This document shows, one piece after another, positions 10,710-22,200 of a DNA stretch of 64,000 nt (positions within the stretch are counted from its first letter, which is position 1; each line of letters begins with the position of its first letter). This DNA comes from Siderastrea siderea (lineage: Eukaryota; Cnidaria; Anthozoa; Scleractinia; Rhizangiidae). The translations under genes were made by a program, and so were the position numbers. The stretch is taken from positions 1,738,632-1,802,631 of the forward strand of contig OZ034973.1 of the NCBI GenBank assembly GCA_964030785.1. Direction: 5' to 3'. Below the pieces are notes generated by a model. That model was not told the origin of the DNA. It did no database searches and saw only the letters and a list, made by a program, of their open reading frames with translations.

Positions 10710-11747
10710 CACGCACGAGTTTAAGGCGCCAAAACCTTGCGAAGTGTTGCAGCGTTTCTTTGCAAACCTGAATGAATCAATGAAACTGCTTCGAAGTGAA
10801 CGTCCGGGAATAAGTTTTTTCGCAAAAGTCGTACAATTATTGGCTTTAAAATGTGGTACAGGTTTAATGTTTCCTGAAAAAAATTGTTGTGTTCATCGCC
10901 CAAAGCGGATTGAAGCTCGGAGAGTTGAAACGAAGACAAAACGTAGTGGTTCCAGGTTCAGAGGCCGCGGACGGGATGTGGCAAAAAACATGTTAACAAT
11001 GAATCAAACAACTGGGAAAGCGATCATTCAACTTATTTTGCATTACGTTCTCTTTATTTGAACATTTGGAGCTGCTTGAACTCAGAGCTACATCGACTGC
11101 AGGTAAAACGATGTTATTTTTGTAGTATATAGCCGAAGAAAAAGTCGTCCTTTCTTATTCAGCTTATTTAGCTTGATTTTGTAGCGAATCACTGAAAACG
11201 TATGACACTTCAATATTATTAAACGGTTCTCTTCAATTTTGCTGTGTTTTATTTTTGTGTCATTCTTGATATTTCGGTGTCAAAAGTTTTCCGTATAAAA
11301 TCTACCTTTTGTGAACATTTGTTGATAGTGCGACGGTGAAAGAAGCCGGACTGAAATCATAAAAACAACGCTAGACTATTTTGGTTTGGTTTTACAGTCC
11401 GATTTAGTTCTTACCCCAGCGCTTTGCTCCATGTTGTTTCAATTACTAATTTTTTTTTTTGCCTCAAAAATTTCCTGCTCGGTCTTCGAAACCGGTATTT
11501 CTTTTCGCTTTGTCGTCCCTACGTTTGAAAGTTTTTCGGCTTCATTTTCCCCAGTTTGTCGGCCATTAATCTATGAACAAGTGTGGGAACTTGGTGTAAA
11601 ATTACGTCACGTCGTTCACGAAAATTGATTGGTCAGTTTTCTCTCTCTTCATGTTCCAAATATGGTACTTGCGAAAATGAATAATTACGAGCATCGTTCA
11701 AAACCTATATATGCGAGTTACACGTTTCAAGTCCTTATGAGTTTCTG
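10613..11747. mobile_element. TIR element of 1.1 kb with 7-bp target duplication
   Basis: The ends are inverted over about 100 bp. The left end starts CAGAAACTCATAAGGA and runs through ATGCTCGTAAATATTCATTT to ACCATATTTGGA; the right end is its imperfect complement. GTAATAA occurs directly outside both ends (10606-10612 and 11748-11754). Inside the left arm is a minus-strand coding relic (10721-10939). No transposase is recognised. A 7-bp duplication is unusual; P-type elements (7-8 bp) and damaged 8-bp hAT sites are both possible. Confidence 0.65.
10721..10939 (-). pseudogene. Unrecognised coding relic, copy 1
   Basis: A 72-codon open frame resembles the product of the plus-strand relic at about 13034-13270. 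Shared blocks are LQSAL, NN..QE, YHI..PII.R.L, SLIHS.LQ and NAATLRKVLAP. I do not recognise the family. The match at protein level between diverged copies suggests that both descend from a real coding sequence, perhaps a transposon protein. It lies within the TIR element at 10613-11747. Confidence 0.45.
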
Positions 11748-11794
11748 GTAATAATAAGTGGGGCCTCCCCTGAAGGAAAGATATATATCATTTT

Positions 11795-11990
11795 TAAAAC
11801 AAACAGATACCATGTTGCCGTGCGTCTGTTCAGTAATGGATCACAGATGACATCAAAACGTGGTAAGAACAAAAATATGACACACGAGCCGTTAGGCGAG
11901 CGTGTCACTGATGTTCTTACCACATTTTGACGTCATCTGTGATCTATTACTGAACAGACGCACGGCAACATGGAATCTTTGTTTTATATA
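11795..11990. repeat. Long hairpin (MITE)
   Basis: The arms contain CCATGTTGCCGTGCGTCTGT, TCAGTAATGGATCACAGATG and GTGGTAAGAACA on the left, and their complements on the right up to 11973. A weaker match (AAAACAAA) extends outward. The loop lies near 11890. The right arm carries TGACGTCA at 11928-11935. Confidence 0.65.
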
Positions 11991-13033
11991 ATAAAGAGAC
12001 AAAAGTTGCCAATGATCACAACATCTATGCATCTGTCCTCTAAGAGATCATAGCTACTAACCAATGCACGTAGAATTCAGCATATTATATAAATCACATT
12101 ATTAAAAACTGGACTAGGTATATTGGATTTCTAGCATTTTGATTGGCTGAACGGAGCTAGGCTATCAGCTCATATACCTGCTGCGACCAAATATGGTCAA
12201 TGAACACTCAACAACAAAGTGAGCTGAAAGTTTTTTTCCTCGCGAGCAACCCGGCGAGAAAAATGGACGAGAAAAATCACTTGCCAGCAAATTTAAATTA
12301 AGCAGAAATTCCAACAACGTCACCAACAAGCATCACCAACAGCGTCGTCTAACACAAGTCAAAATTGTTTGAAGAAACTGTGCAGAAATAGAAATTTAAG
12401 CATTAAGCGTTGTGTTTACAATTAATTTCTTTCATCGATCGTCACGTCGATCATTGAAATTGAACAAACGGTAGGTATTATCAAAAAGGATTTCCACTTC
12501 AAAATATCAAGACAAGACATAAAATAAAACACAATGAAATGGGGCTGGAGCATTTAATAAAAACTATCACACATTCATGGCGAGTCGGTGTGCAAATCAT
12601 GAAGCAGTCTAAACAAGTGCTAAAAAAAATACAGCTGCAAACTACCAAGAAGGAAGGAAGGGCGAGATTGTTTTTCGGCTTTAACATGCAAAATCAGGAC
12701 ACTGGTTTACCTGCACTTGTTGTAGCTCTGTGTTCCAACAGGTCCAAATGCTCAGATAGAAATTGGACGCCATGTAAACGGAATTGAATCGCTTTTCCAG
12801 TTGTTTGAATGTTGTTTTTACCATTCCGTCCACAACCTCTAAACCGAGAACAACTGCATTTTGCGCTTTGTGTTTAACAAACTATGATGGTGAATTCTAA
12901 TGTTCCTCGCTACAGTAATCTTGCTTCTGAGCTGCATAGAAAATACCTCTTCAAGTTCAACTGTTCAAATTTGTTCTGTCTTCAGTTCGATCAAACACGC
13001 ACATGATGGCTCCGTTGTGCGAACAGATTACAA

Positions 13034-13270
13034 ACTTGTTCAGTTTCAACTCCAGCAGCTATATGGTGAAATTGTACAGCTTCAATCCGCTTTGAACGAT
13101 GATTACAACAATGTTCAGGAAAAATCAAACATGTACCATATTTCAGAGCCAATAATTAGAAGATTTCTTTCCAAAACTTGTGCTTCTTTGTTCACTTTCG
13201 AGGAGTTTTCATTGATTCATTCAGCTTTGCAATGAAACGCTGCAACACTTCGCAAGGTTTTGGCGCCTTT
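13034..13270 (+). pseudogene. Unrecognised coding relic, copy 2
   Basis: The frame reads VQFQLQQLYGEIVQLQSAL, then MYHISEPIIRRFL, then SLIHSALQ, a TGA at 13233-13235, then NAATLRKVLAP. In copy 1 (10721-10939, opposite strand) the codon at the stop is AGA, so one base change made the nonsense codon. The homology ends just after a shared GGCGCC block. Function unknown. Confidence 0.45.
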
Positions 13271-13371
13271 TTCTTTCAGTCATGTGAGCGATTCTTGTTC
13301 CGTTTAAATTTCTTTTCTCATTTTTCCCGTTCTTTCTTGATTTTTTTTTGAATATTGGTTAAGTTTTTAAT

Positions 13372-13491
13372 AAAACAATTATTCTACTCGGGCTTGCTGG
13401 ATATCAAATGATTATAACCAACTCGGCGCTACGCGCCTCGTTGGTTATCTATCATTCGATATCCAGCGCGCCCTCGTAGAATAATTGTTAA
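13372..13491. repeat. Perfect-armed hairpin (MITE)
   Basis: ACAATTATTCTACTCGGG, GGATATCAAATGAT and TAACCAACTCGGCGC are followed by their complements around a TAC loop, for about 58-bp arms. The stretch from 11.99 to 13.37 kb between this hairpin and the previous one has AT-rich sequence, the coding relic copy 2 and no other gene. Confidence 0.7.
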
Positions 13492-13976
13492 ATATGAAGT
13501 TAATGGCCACTGTAAAAACCAGCAGGGGCCTGGGACTGAATCAAAAACAGCGATTACAAAGAAATTGCTTGTCACATAAGTTAGTAGCCCTGGGAAGACA
13601 GAAAAAGGCTGGACAGAAAGTCACTAAACTACAAGAACTGACGTCCCGTGGACGTTTCTTTCGGCAACCCGAAGGATGCGGTCTCTTGTGACAATTGTAC
13701 TCCTCACTACGAATAGGAACAGGCTTATTTTGACGTCAGTGTCTTGATATAGTGACGTCAAAACGTGACAAAGGGAATCAGAATCAGAATTGAACCAAAA
13801 CCAAAGAAGTTGCATCTGGCCAATCAGGTAAAGGACGTAATGAACTAATCAGAACGCGGGAGAACGAAGGTGAACCGGCGTCAAGCGCGAAAAAATGCGC
13901 GTAAGCCACCTCACTTTTGTATAAGTGAGACTGAAATTGTATTTTTGCTTTGAACGATTTGAACACTTTGCGCAAT

Positions 13977-13982
13977 TTTATT
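13977..13982 (-). terminator. Poly(A) signal of the LRR receptor gene
   Basis: AATAAA on the minus strand, about 225 nt after the stop codon at 14208-14210. Confidence 0.5.
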
Positions 13983-14207
13983 TAAAGTAACAGTTTCGCA
14001 AAGGCAAGAAGAAAAGCAAAGATTCAAAAACTTTGCTTTCGACAGTTCCCGGCTTTCTCTTCTCCCCACCCCCTCCCCACACCCCTCGTTGCCTAATCAA
14101 CAATGCTAGGAGCGTGACCAATGTCCCTCTTAAGTACTTTATATTCAGGAAGCAATAACTTCCCACGTTTTCTAGTTGTGTGATATGTGCAGACTGTAGC
14201 GTTCTTT

Positions 14208-15333
14208 TCAAACATTCGATTCCTTCGTGTCACCGTTCAGCAGTTTCATATCTCCTTTGCCGGCTGTTACAATTACAGTTGCTCGTGGCTGAGACGAATT
14301 CGTGCTTTTGGTATCGATATACGAATCTTGGGTGGCGTTTATCGGTCCTCGGCCTTTTCGACTTCGCCTCTGAACACTGGTGCGAAATTTCCGACGAAAA
14401 TTAGCAGTAGATATTGTGTAAAGAATAGGATTTAATGCCGAGTTCAAAGGTAACACAAAGACAGCTATCCACGCATACACGGAAGGACTGTACTCCATGC
14501 CCAGTAACGAAGCAATTCCGATTATTATTATCGGAATCCAGCAGCAAAAATCTGTCAAGACAATGAACACCATTCTAGATCCAATAGATGTTAGAGCAGT
14601 GGCTGCTCCGCTCATTTGTCGAGTGTTTTGGATCTTGAAAAACATGATGAGATAGAGAAAGAAAATGAGCATGAACGACGCAAAGTTTAGCCCTAAAAAT
14701 AGAAACACCGAATACTCCCATCCGATTGGTTTATTTGCTGTCAGGTGTATCGGTAGGCAAACCCCAGAGCGCGCGAAAAATTCTTTGAAGTAATCGATGC
14801 CAGTGAGAGGTACCCCGGCGAGAACAAGTGCAATCAACCAGGTGAGAAACAGCGTAATGTGTGCTCCGCGCACGCTCAGTCCAATGTGTTTGAGTGGATG
14901 AACAATCGTGACGTAACGATCGATGGTCATGATGGTTAGAATAAACACGGACGCCTCGCTTGAGATGGTGGACACAAAACCACTGAGCTGGCATAAGAGG
15001 CTGTGTTTCCAGCTATCGTTGTATATGAAGTACTTTCCGCGGTAGAAGACGTCCACAGCTGCTATCATTATTAAATAGATTCCCATTAGGAAGTCTGCGA
15101 TAGCCAGGTTCAACAGTAACAGCGCATGCACTTTGCTGTCGCTCTTGGTTTTTAATCGCCATATAACAACAAAGGCGTTTCCCACCAATGCTATGCTTCC
15201 CAGAATCCATATGGAGAGCCTCAATGTGAGGTTGGCCATAAGGTCGTTGCAAGATGAGAACAGATCCTTGGGAGCCGAGCAGTTTGGGCCCGACAGCTTT
15301 GCAATGCAGCAAAATTCAAACTTGTCAGCCTCC
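14208..15333 (-). other. 7TM exon of the LRR receptor
   Basis: One 1126-bp exon encodes the hinge, all seven membrane helices and the tail. The hinge [11 protein letters not shown]...DLFSSC precedes TM1 ([10 protein letters not shown]). TM2 is [12 protein letters not shown]. The TM3 cysteine is in LLCQLSGF, and TM3 ends in [14 protein letters not shown]2 has [10 protein letters not shown]6 has DFCCWIPI and TM7 has [18 protein letters not shown] and LP(L/I)[10 protein letters not shown] are close to RXFP1. The tail is Ser/Thr/Arg-rich ([10 protein letters not shown]). The acceptor TTTCAG lies inside a longer open frame whose apparent ATG (15347) is intronic, so it is not a separate intronless gene. 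Confidence 0.9.
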
Positions 15334-16024
15334 CTGAAAGAGAACATAATTACATCTTGGTTCTATTTCGTGAAACGGTCGGAACGAGATCTTTGGGCGA
15401 TGGGAGGTCATCGCACAATACACGTCTACACTACACCGCTACTGAAATTCTGCGAAAGCTGTGCTTATATATAAAAGAAGTGACTGGATCAGTACAGGAT
15501 TGCTCGGGGTGAATAACAACCCAAATAAGTTAAAAACAACAACAACATCAACAACGATGACAATTTTACCTTTAATTAGCTCAGTGAAAAATGCAGTCTG
15601 CAAGTCGGGGGAAAAGTGCAAACTGATGGAAAAATTCAGGTTGGAGCCGTTCATGAGCTCATTGTCAAACGAGGTGTCCAGGAGTGCGTTTCTCAAAAGT
15701 ACAGAAACGTTTTTGGGATTTTTGAGGAACGTAGGCCAGGGCCGATTTGGCTATGTGTTCACGCGTGCATGACTTCATTTCGTGGAATAATTGTTGTATT
15801 ATGTATGAAAACACCTTCTAAACAGGTTCATATCCAGGGTAATAATAAAATTTTGTATTTATCTGACCAAGCTGAGCTACTCACAGGTAGGTAAGTGAAA
15901 CTCTGTCAAAGATGTTTAGAGGTAGCTGCTGCAAGTCTTTGTTATTGCCAAGGTAACTGAAGAAGAGAGAGGAATAATCATCATCATCATCATCATCATC
16001 ATCATTATCATCATCATCATCATT

Positions 16025-16090
<66 letters not shown>

Positions 16091-19000
16091 TTTAGACCGG
16101 GCACTAGTAATAGACAATAACGACCTATGGTGCTACGAATGATGCATATGATAAACATGCAAAATAATCGGAAAATTCGTGGTACTTACAGGAATTGCAA
16201 AGACTCCAATCCACGAAAAGCTCCAGCAGAGATCGACCTTAGCTCCATACTACTTAAATTCCTGTTGAAACAACAGAAAAGCGATCCTTAACAAATTGTA
16301 GTCTTCTCAAACATCTTCGAAACTGGACGAAAGTTTTAATGGGCTGTTGTTAAAATGATAACCGGACATAAAAGCTTGGCAGTTAATGGCAGAAAACCCA
16401 GGCCAATTTTGGTTTACAGGCAACATATAGAAAACCTAGCCTTTGATTAGCCTTACTCAACCGCATTACGTAAAACAGCAGCGATTCCTAGCTGGATAGG
16501 TTAAAGGCTACACGTCTCTCCCTTCCCCCTCCCCCTCTGCTTCTCGGTCTATTACTTACAGCGTTCGCAGCTCTTTTAATCCGCTGAATGCATCTGCTTC
16601 TATCTTTTGAATCGGGTTCCCTAACAGATCCCTGTGGATAAGATGGAAGATCAATGAAGTGAGCGCGGTATGAGATATTCATTTAATTAGTTTTATAAAA
16701 CACGAATTATGGCCGACAATACAGAGAAGATGTCCGTCTGAATAGTAAGAATACAGAGCAATATATTCTGTTTGGACTTACAGTTCAGTCACTGACTCTA
16801 ATCCCTCAAATGTTCCTGACCTCAGTACACGTAACTTATTTCGTTTTAGTATCCTTAGAAAATATAAAAAATTCCAATGTTATTCAACGTAATACTTCAG
16901 CAATTAACAGCTGAGAGTCGGTGCAAAGTTTTGCCATTATATCTGAACAATTGTCGAAGGAAAATTAAGTTCCGTGACTGAGCTAACGAGCGGTGTCTTA
17001 ATAACTGCCAAAATAATTCCTTATCAAGTGGACCAAATTAAAACTTCATTCAAGGACACAGGAACACTGCGGGCTTTTTTGACTCATTTAGTTGCAGGTT
17101 GAGCTAAAGTGAAAAGAAGTTTACTGAAGGACAATTCTCGTATATGAGTTGCACGCAACAGTAGTTCGAGAGCTTGATTTCATTTGCACCAACTTAGCAA
17201 ATGGAGGAAATTCCTAGCTTGTCAATATTTGCTTGGCTTTACATACTAAAGCTCATCGTATTTTGTATAATTAAAAGGTGTGCGAGCGAGACACGAGCTA
17301 TGCCTTTTATTTAAGCCAGCCTTATCGCATGGATTAAAGACGTTGTCAGCCTCATTTCACGTAATTAGCATTAATTACCAGTAGACACGGCTCGTCTGAA
17401 AACCAGCTTAAAATAAAGTTGATTGTTATCATTATTTCTTTCTAAGCAAAAGCCAACAGAACAATACATGGTCAGTTCATACATCAGATACTTACAACGT
17501 TTTGAGTAGCTGTTGATTGATGAACGAATAAGGTTCTATACTTTCGATCTGATTTCCTTCCAGGTCACTGAAAAAGAAAAATGTCCTGATTTTAATACTG
17601 TCACTCTTGAACTTGAAGCATTAGTCTTCACTTACATATACTCTACTTACATTTTTTCGAGATATTTGTATCTTGCAAAGCTGAATCTCTCAATATTTGT
17701 AATTTTCTTTCCTTGTAATAATCTGTCAAAAGAATTTAAACCGTATAGAATCAAAATTTTGAAAGATTTTAAACGAGAAACAACTACCATACTCCCCCAG
17801 TGTAAATTTTGTTCAAATGTGTTCGCATTTGCCCGTGCCAACGATGCTACCTGGTCTGAATGCGCGAAAGAAGCTACTCATTTGAGTCTCTGAAGGAATT
17901 CCACCTAAAAAAGAGGAACTAAAGTTATAAGGTGGAGCTTTGGTAAGACCCAGGTAACTTACTGTAAGTACATATATAGTTTGGTAATGCTGTGTGTGAG
18001 GAGCCCTTGACTGAGAGACAGGTTGAGATTTCGGTGAGTCTGATCTGTCTTAGAAGTATATCATGACATGGAGATAGGTTGGTATTCCTGTGAGGTTCCC
18101 CTTGACTTGGCGGTATATATTGGTACTCCTCTGAGACATACGTTTGTATTCCTATGAGGTAACTTAGAAGTGTGTGTGTTCCCGTATGGGAGATAGGTTG
18201 CTATGCCTAGGAAGTAACTTACAAGATCGTTATCTTGACAGGAAGATAAGTTGGTACGCCTGTGAGGTCTTTCCTACTACACTTCGCTAGTGACTTGACC
18301 TCGCTAGGTGGTTTATCTCCAAGAGATTTTTCCCAGCCATCTTTAACACAGTGGGTTGTCCAGCTGCAAGCTAAAAGAAGACAAAAATCAATAACCAACG
18401 CACCAATTTGTCAATTTGTTTTTCTGTTGTTCCGTACACATTAGCCCAAGTTCCTCCGTCTGAAATTTGCTCTACGCACTCAAATGATTGTCCAAGGTTT
18501 GCGAAAGTTGACTATCAAAACAAACGATACATGAACATTCCTCTACAAAGTTTGGTGGTCCTAAGAGCAATTCCCGATGGTGACCGATTGACCGCATGGG
18601 AACGCGTAAGTGAGAAGTGTTTCTCTTTCAGTTATCAACTAGAAAAGGCGATTTGACGCCCCGTGTTCTGGAAAAGACTGAATGAAATTAGTTAAGTCGA
18701 AAACAATTTTACCTCCTTTGCTTGCATCAAATTTGTAAGGACAGCCATAAAGTTCTGAAGAACAAAAAAATGGTGAGTTTTATTCAGTAATACGTTGCGT
18801 CAAACTGAGGCACAGTGACTAGATGAATTATGCAAGCTACTACAACTCAGTGACTGAATTCAAAACCAAATCCTTTAAAAATGATGGAAACTGATTGGTA
18901 CTGATCACCATTCACTCAGTAACAGTCAGTCAGTCAGTCAGTCAGTCAGTCAGTCAGTCAGCCAGTCAGTCAGTCAGTCAGTCAGTCAAGCTAGAAATCA

Positions 19001-19250
19001 GGTTTTCAACAAACACAAGACAAGAATTTTTACTGCTGTCTTACCGTCGCTCCTATCTCCGCAGTCGTCTTTGCCGTCGCATCGCCAGTAATCTGGGACA
19101 CACAAGTTGTTTGAACACTTGAACCAGTTACTGAAGTTACACGGCTTATCAGGACCTATGGAAAGTAAAATTAGAGCGATGTTTGATTGAAGATAGAAAA
19201 CACTAATGTGCTTGTGCTTGCTTTGAATTTGTTTTGGTTGAGCCTTATCT

Positions 19251-19289
<39 letters not shown>

Positions 19290-22200
19290 TCATCATCAGC
19301 ATCATCACCGTCGCCTTCATCACCATTATCATCGTTATAATTGGCTAACAAAACAACAGAACAAACATGCTGCACTCACCCAGGAGCAAACTTAAAAACA
19401 GCCTTACGATTTGTGTTCTGATTGGCGCATCACCAGGTTACCATGGTTACTTGCGTTAAAAGGAATGCAATATCGGTTCAGTGAAGAACAATGTTTTTTT
19501 TTTGAAACAGCTAGGAGGTGGCTCTTTGGGTGTTGATTGAGCAATATCAGTAGATTTATGTTACCTTGAGTAGTGGTTCCATTGCAGCGGTTTTCGTATT
19601 GGCAGTTTCTGTTCACCATAAAACCCACGCTTTGTTTGTTCGGTATCTTCAACGTGTGATACACTATGCACGTGTCCGGGTTCACCGTAGGCGCTGCAAA
19701 ACAAAACAAACATTTCCTCACCTTACTGTATTCGTCCTGGCTGACTGGAAATCCAGGAATTGATCCTGGGCACGAAGGCCAGGAAATGAGATAGTTTGTA
19801 AGCCTGCACCGGTTTTTCGTTTCTTTGGAAAGATACGTTTAATTTCTTTGTTCCAAACAGGATAGGTATATTCGGTAAAAAATCTGATCTCTGGATATAA
19901 CCTATAAGCTTTAATGTGTTGTGCTGGGAAACAGTCGAAAATATCGAAAAGAGACAGAACAGGACTGATAGCTTGAATTTTAGAGCAATGTAAGGTAATT
20001 AAGTGGCCTTATGCCTGCCTCGTTCCAGTCTCTCGCTTACTCCTATTGGACGGAAATGAGGGGCCACGGGCACATTTCCCGCTTAATTTTAAAAGAGAAG
20101 AGACTGTGGAGGAGTCAGACCCTATCATGTTAACTAGCTTCCAGCGTTTTTCAGATTTTTTTTTTAAATCTGAAAAACGCTGGAAGCTAGCCAACCTGTA
20201 TACGACAGACGCGAAAAAACGCCACCGCTTCTTCACGCATTGCATGCCTATATTTCGTCCGTAAAAGTGACGTCATCTCACTTACCGCAACCCATTTCGT
20301 CTGATTCGTCAGCACACTGCGCATTCCCATTACAGCGGTGCTTCATGTCAATACACTGCTTCCACCAATGATAGTTCTTGCATTCAAACTTGCCAGCTCC
20401 ACACGAGACTAAATTATGAAAAACAAAAACAAACAAACAAACAAACAAAGGTTTCTTCAGTTATCACATAAAACATAAAAGATCGTTTCTTAACGAATAA
20501 AGACTAGACTGCGAGCAGTGGTTATTTTTCTTCAAGGATAGTACAGCGCGCGGGAAGGCTATAAGCGCGGGCGAAAGCCGATTCTTTAAGCGCGTTCTAA
20601 CTCCATTATCCTTGCAGAAGTACAACGATTGCTCGCAGTCTTCGGGCGGTAAATACAAACCGTTCTCTGCAACACAGAGTCCTCTCTTTTTGTCCCTGTC
20701 ATAATTAGACGTAACAGAGCACCAAGGATCACTTATGTAAGCATCGTCTTGATGAATGCAGTCATTGTAGAGCTTTCCATTGTATGTGAAAGGGAAAACA
20801 CAGCAAGCGCCCCCACCATTACCACCGTAGGAACGAACACTGCAGTCTCCTGAAATGAGTGCATGTAGATGTGAATGTTAGTACCTTACACTAGAGACAT
20901 CAAACTTAAGAGGGATAAGTTCTGATTAACTCTATCTAGAGAGATTAGAACTATCCGATGGGAAAAATTCAGTTTTCAGAACATTTTTAACTTATCTATC
21001 GTGCGGTGGGGGGAACCTCCGTGTTGTACGGATGGGGGGAAGCCTCCTTGTGGTACAGATAGGGATGCTGTTTCCAGTAGAACTATATCAGCAAAGCATG
21101 GTTTTGTCCATGTTTCTTTATAAGGTTGGTTTTGTCCATCCTATCTTTGGCTCTGCGAGACATCAACACGGCACTTGGACTCTCGACCTTTCCAAGACAC
21201 ATGATGGCGTGATTTGGTGGGCGTGCGTCCTCGTTTAGGGCTTTTAACAGAGTGCACGGGTATTTTTACGGCATTTTCGCCATCTTGCTATGCCGTACTG
21301 ATGAGCTCTAAGAAGGGCGAAACAGCTGTCTACGGCTGCAACCCTGCTCTGTTAAAGTTCTATTAGTGTCGTGTTGATGTCTTGCAGAGTCAAATCTTTC
21401 TTCGTAGTCAGATCAGCCTTGCTGCTTTGTTTGTCATTTGAATATTTCTTTGGCTGATCAGGTCTGGTTTACTAGATCCTACGTACACGTGCAGCATTTT
21501 CGTTTGCGGTCCTTTGCTGATATTGTTCTACTGTATGTATGTTTTTTGGACCTTAGGTCTTTTTTATAGATCCGATATGCTGTTCTTTATAGCATGGTTT
21601 TGTCCATGTTTCTTTATAAGGTTGGTTTTGTCCACGACACTTGGACTCTCGACCTTTCCAAGACACGTGATGGCGTGATTTGGTGGGCGTTCGTCCTCGT
21701 TTAGGGCTTTTAACAGAGTGCACGAATATTTTTACGGCATTTTCGCCATCTTGCTATGCCGTACTGATGAGCTCTAAGGAGAGCGACACAGCTGTCTACG
21801 GCTGCAACCCTGCTCTGTTAAAGTTCTATTAGTGTCGTGTTGATGTCTTGCAGAGTCAAATCTTTCTACGTAGTCAGATCAGCCTTGCTGCTTTTTTTAT
21901 GCTGTTTCCACCACGTTGTTGTGTTTTTGTTGCTAAGCCCCTATCAATTTATAGTGTTATGAATGGATAATGAGCTGACAACAAACATAACCGCTTCACA
22001 CTGTATTTTACAATGCGATCGAACGAAGTATAGGGACTGAAGATGGCTTCTGTCTCTACCAGTCTGGGTCCAAAAGAGGGTCATGGCCCCAGGGCTCCGG
22101 TCTATAAAACACAGGGTTCCCAGGTTTCCAAGACGGCAAAATTGGGGCTGTAAGGCTCCATCGCTTTACGTTTAAGAATCCGTTTAGCCAGAATCATCCT

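Larger units (their letters stand above)
15885..18370 (-). other. LRR exons of the receptor: cap plus six 72-bp repeats
   Basis: The cap exon (18223-18370, 148 bp) encodes ACSWTTHC...[19 protein letters not shown], a cysteine-bearing LRR N-cap. It changes the intron phase from 1 to 2. Six exons of exactly 72 bp follow (17651, 17496, 16782, 16560, 16190, 15885), all starting and ending in phase 2, each one LRR turn. Examples are [39 protein letters not shown] and [20 protein letters not shown]. One-repeat-per-exon structure with 72-bp exons is typical of LGR genes. Vertebrate RXFPs have about ten repeats; six are seen here. The intron between the cap and first repeat carries degenerate copies of the cap exon. 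Confidence 0.88.
21095..21894 (+). mobile_element. Hammerhead-bearing direct repeats (Penelope-like pLTRs or retrozyme)
   Basis: Two direct copies, 21095-21428 and 21591-21894, start with AGCATGGTTTTGTCCATG and end with AGATCAGCCTTGCTGCTT. The left copy has about 30 extra bases near 21145-21175 that are the inverted complement of its own 21366-21391 block (ACATCAACACG against CGTGTTGATGT). Each copy holds one hammerhead fold. Direct repeats with type I hammerheads are known from Penelope-like retroelements and from small metazoan retrozymes. No reverse transcriptase is present between the copies, so this is a remnant or a non-autonomous element. It lies in the receptor intron between the CUB and second FN2 exons. 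Confidence 0.6.

Noticed and set aside
15334..15347. ATG at 15347 as start of an intronless receptor
   Set aside because: These bases are the intron end with a TTTCAG acceptor. The preceding LRR exon ends in the matching phase, and the joined gene is in frame.
15545..15690. Minus-strand frame ([19 protein letters not shown]) as an extra LRR exon
   Set aside because: It has a usable donor, but its phases do not fit between the last LRR exon and the 7TM exon, and the joined gene is in frame without it.
15881..16158. Poly-Asp and poly-Met frames
   Set aside because: Translation of the (ATC)n microsatellite.
17513..17893. 126-codon plus-strand frame
   Set aside because: It runs antisense across two confirmed 72-bp LRR exons and has no recognisable domain.
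17851..17904. 54-bp minus-strand phase 1-1 candidate exon ([12 protein letters not shown])
   Set aside because: Including it would need another exon to reach phase 2. The 148-bp cap exon at 18223-18370 bridges the phases and has proper LRR-cap content.
18445..18605. Plus-strand exon-like frame with a CATTAG acceptor and GTAAGT donor inside the receptor intron
   Set aside because: The frame ([20 protein letters not shown]...) matches no family I can name, no partner exon is visible, and it is antisense within another gene. Left as possible chance.
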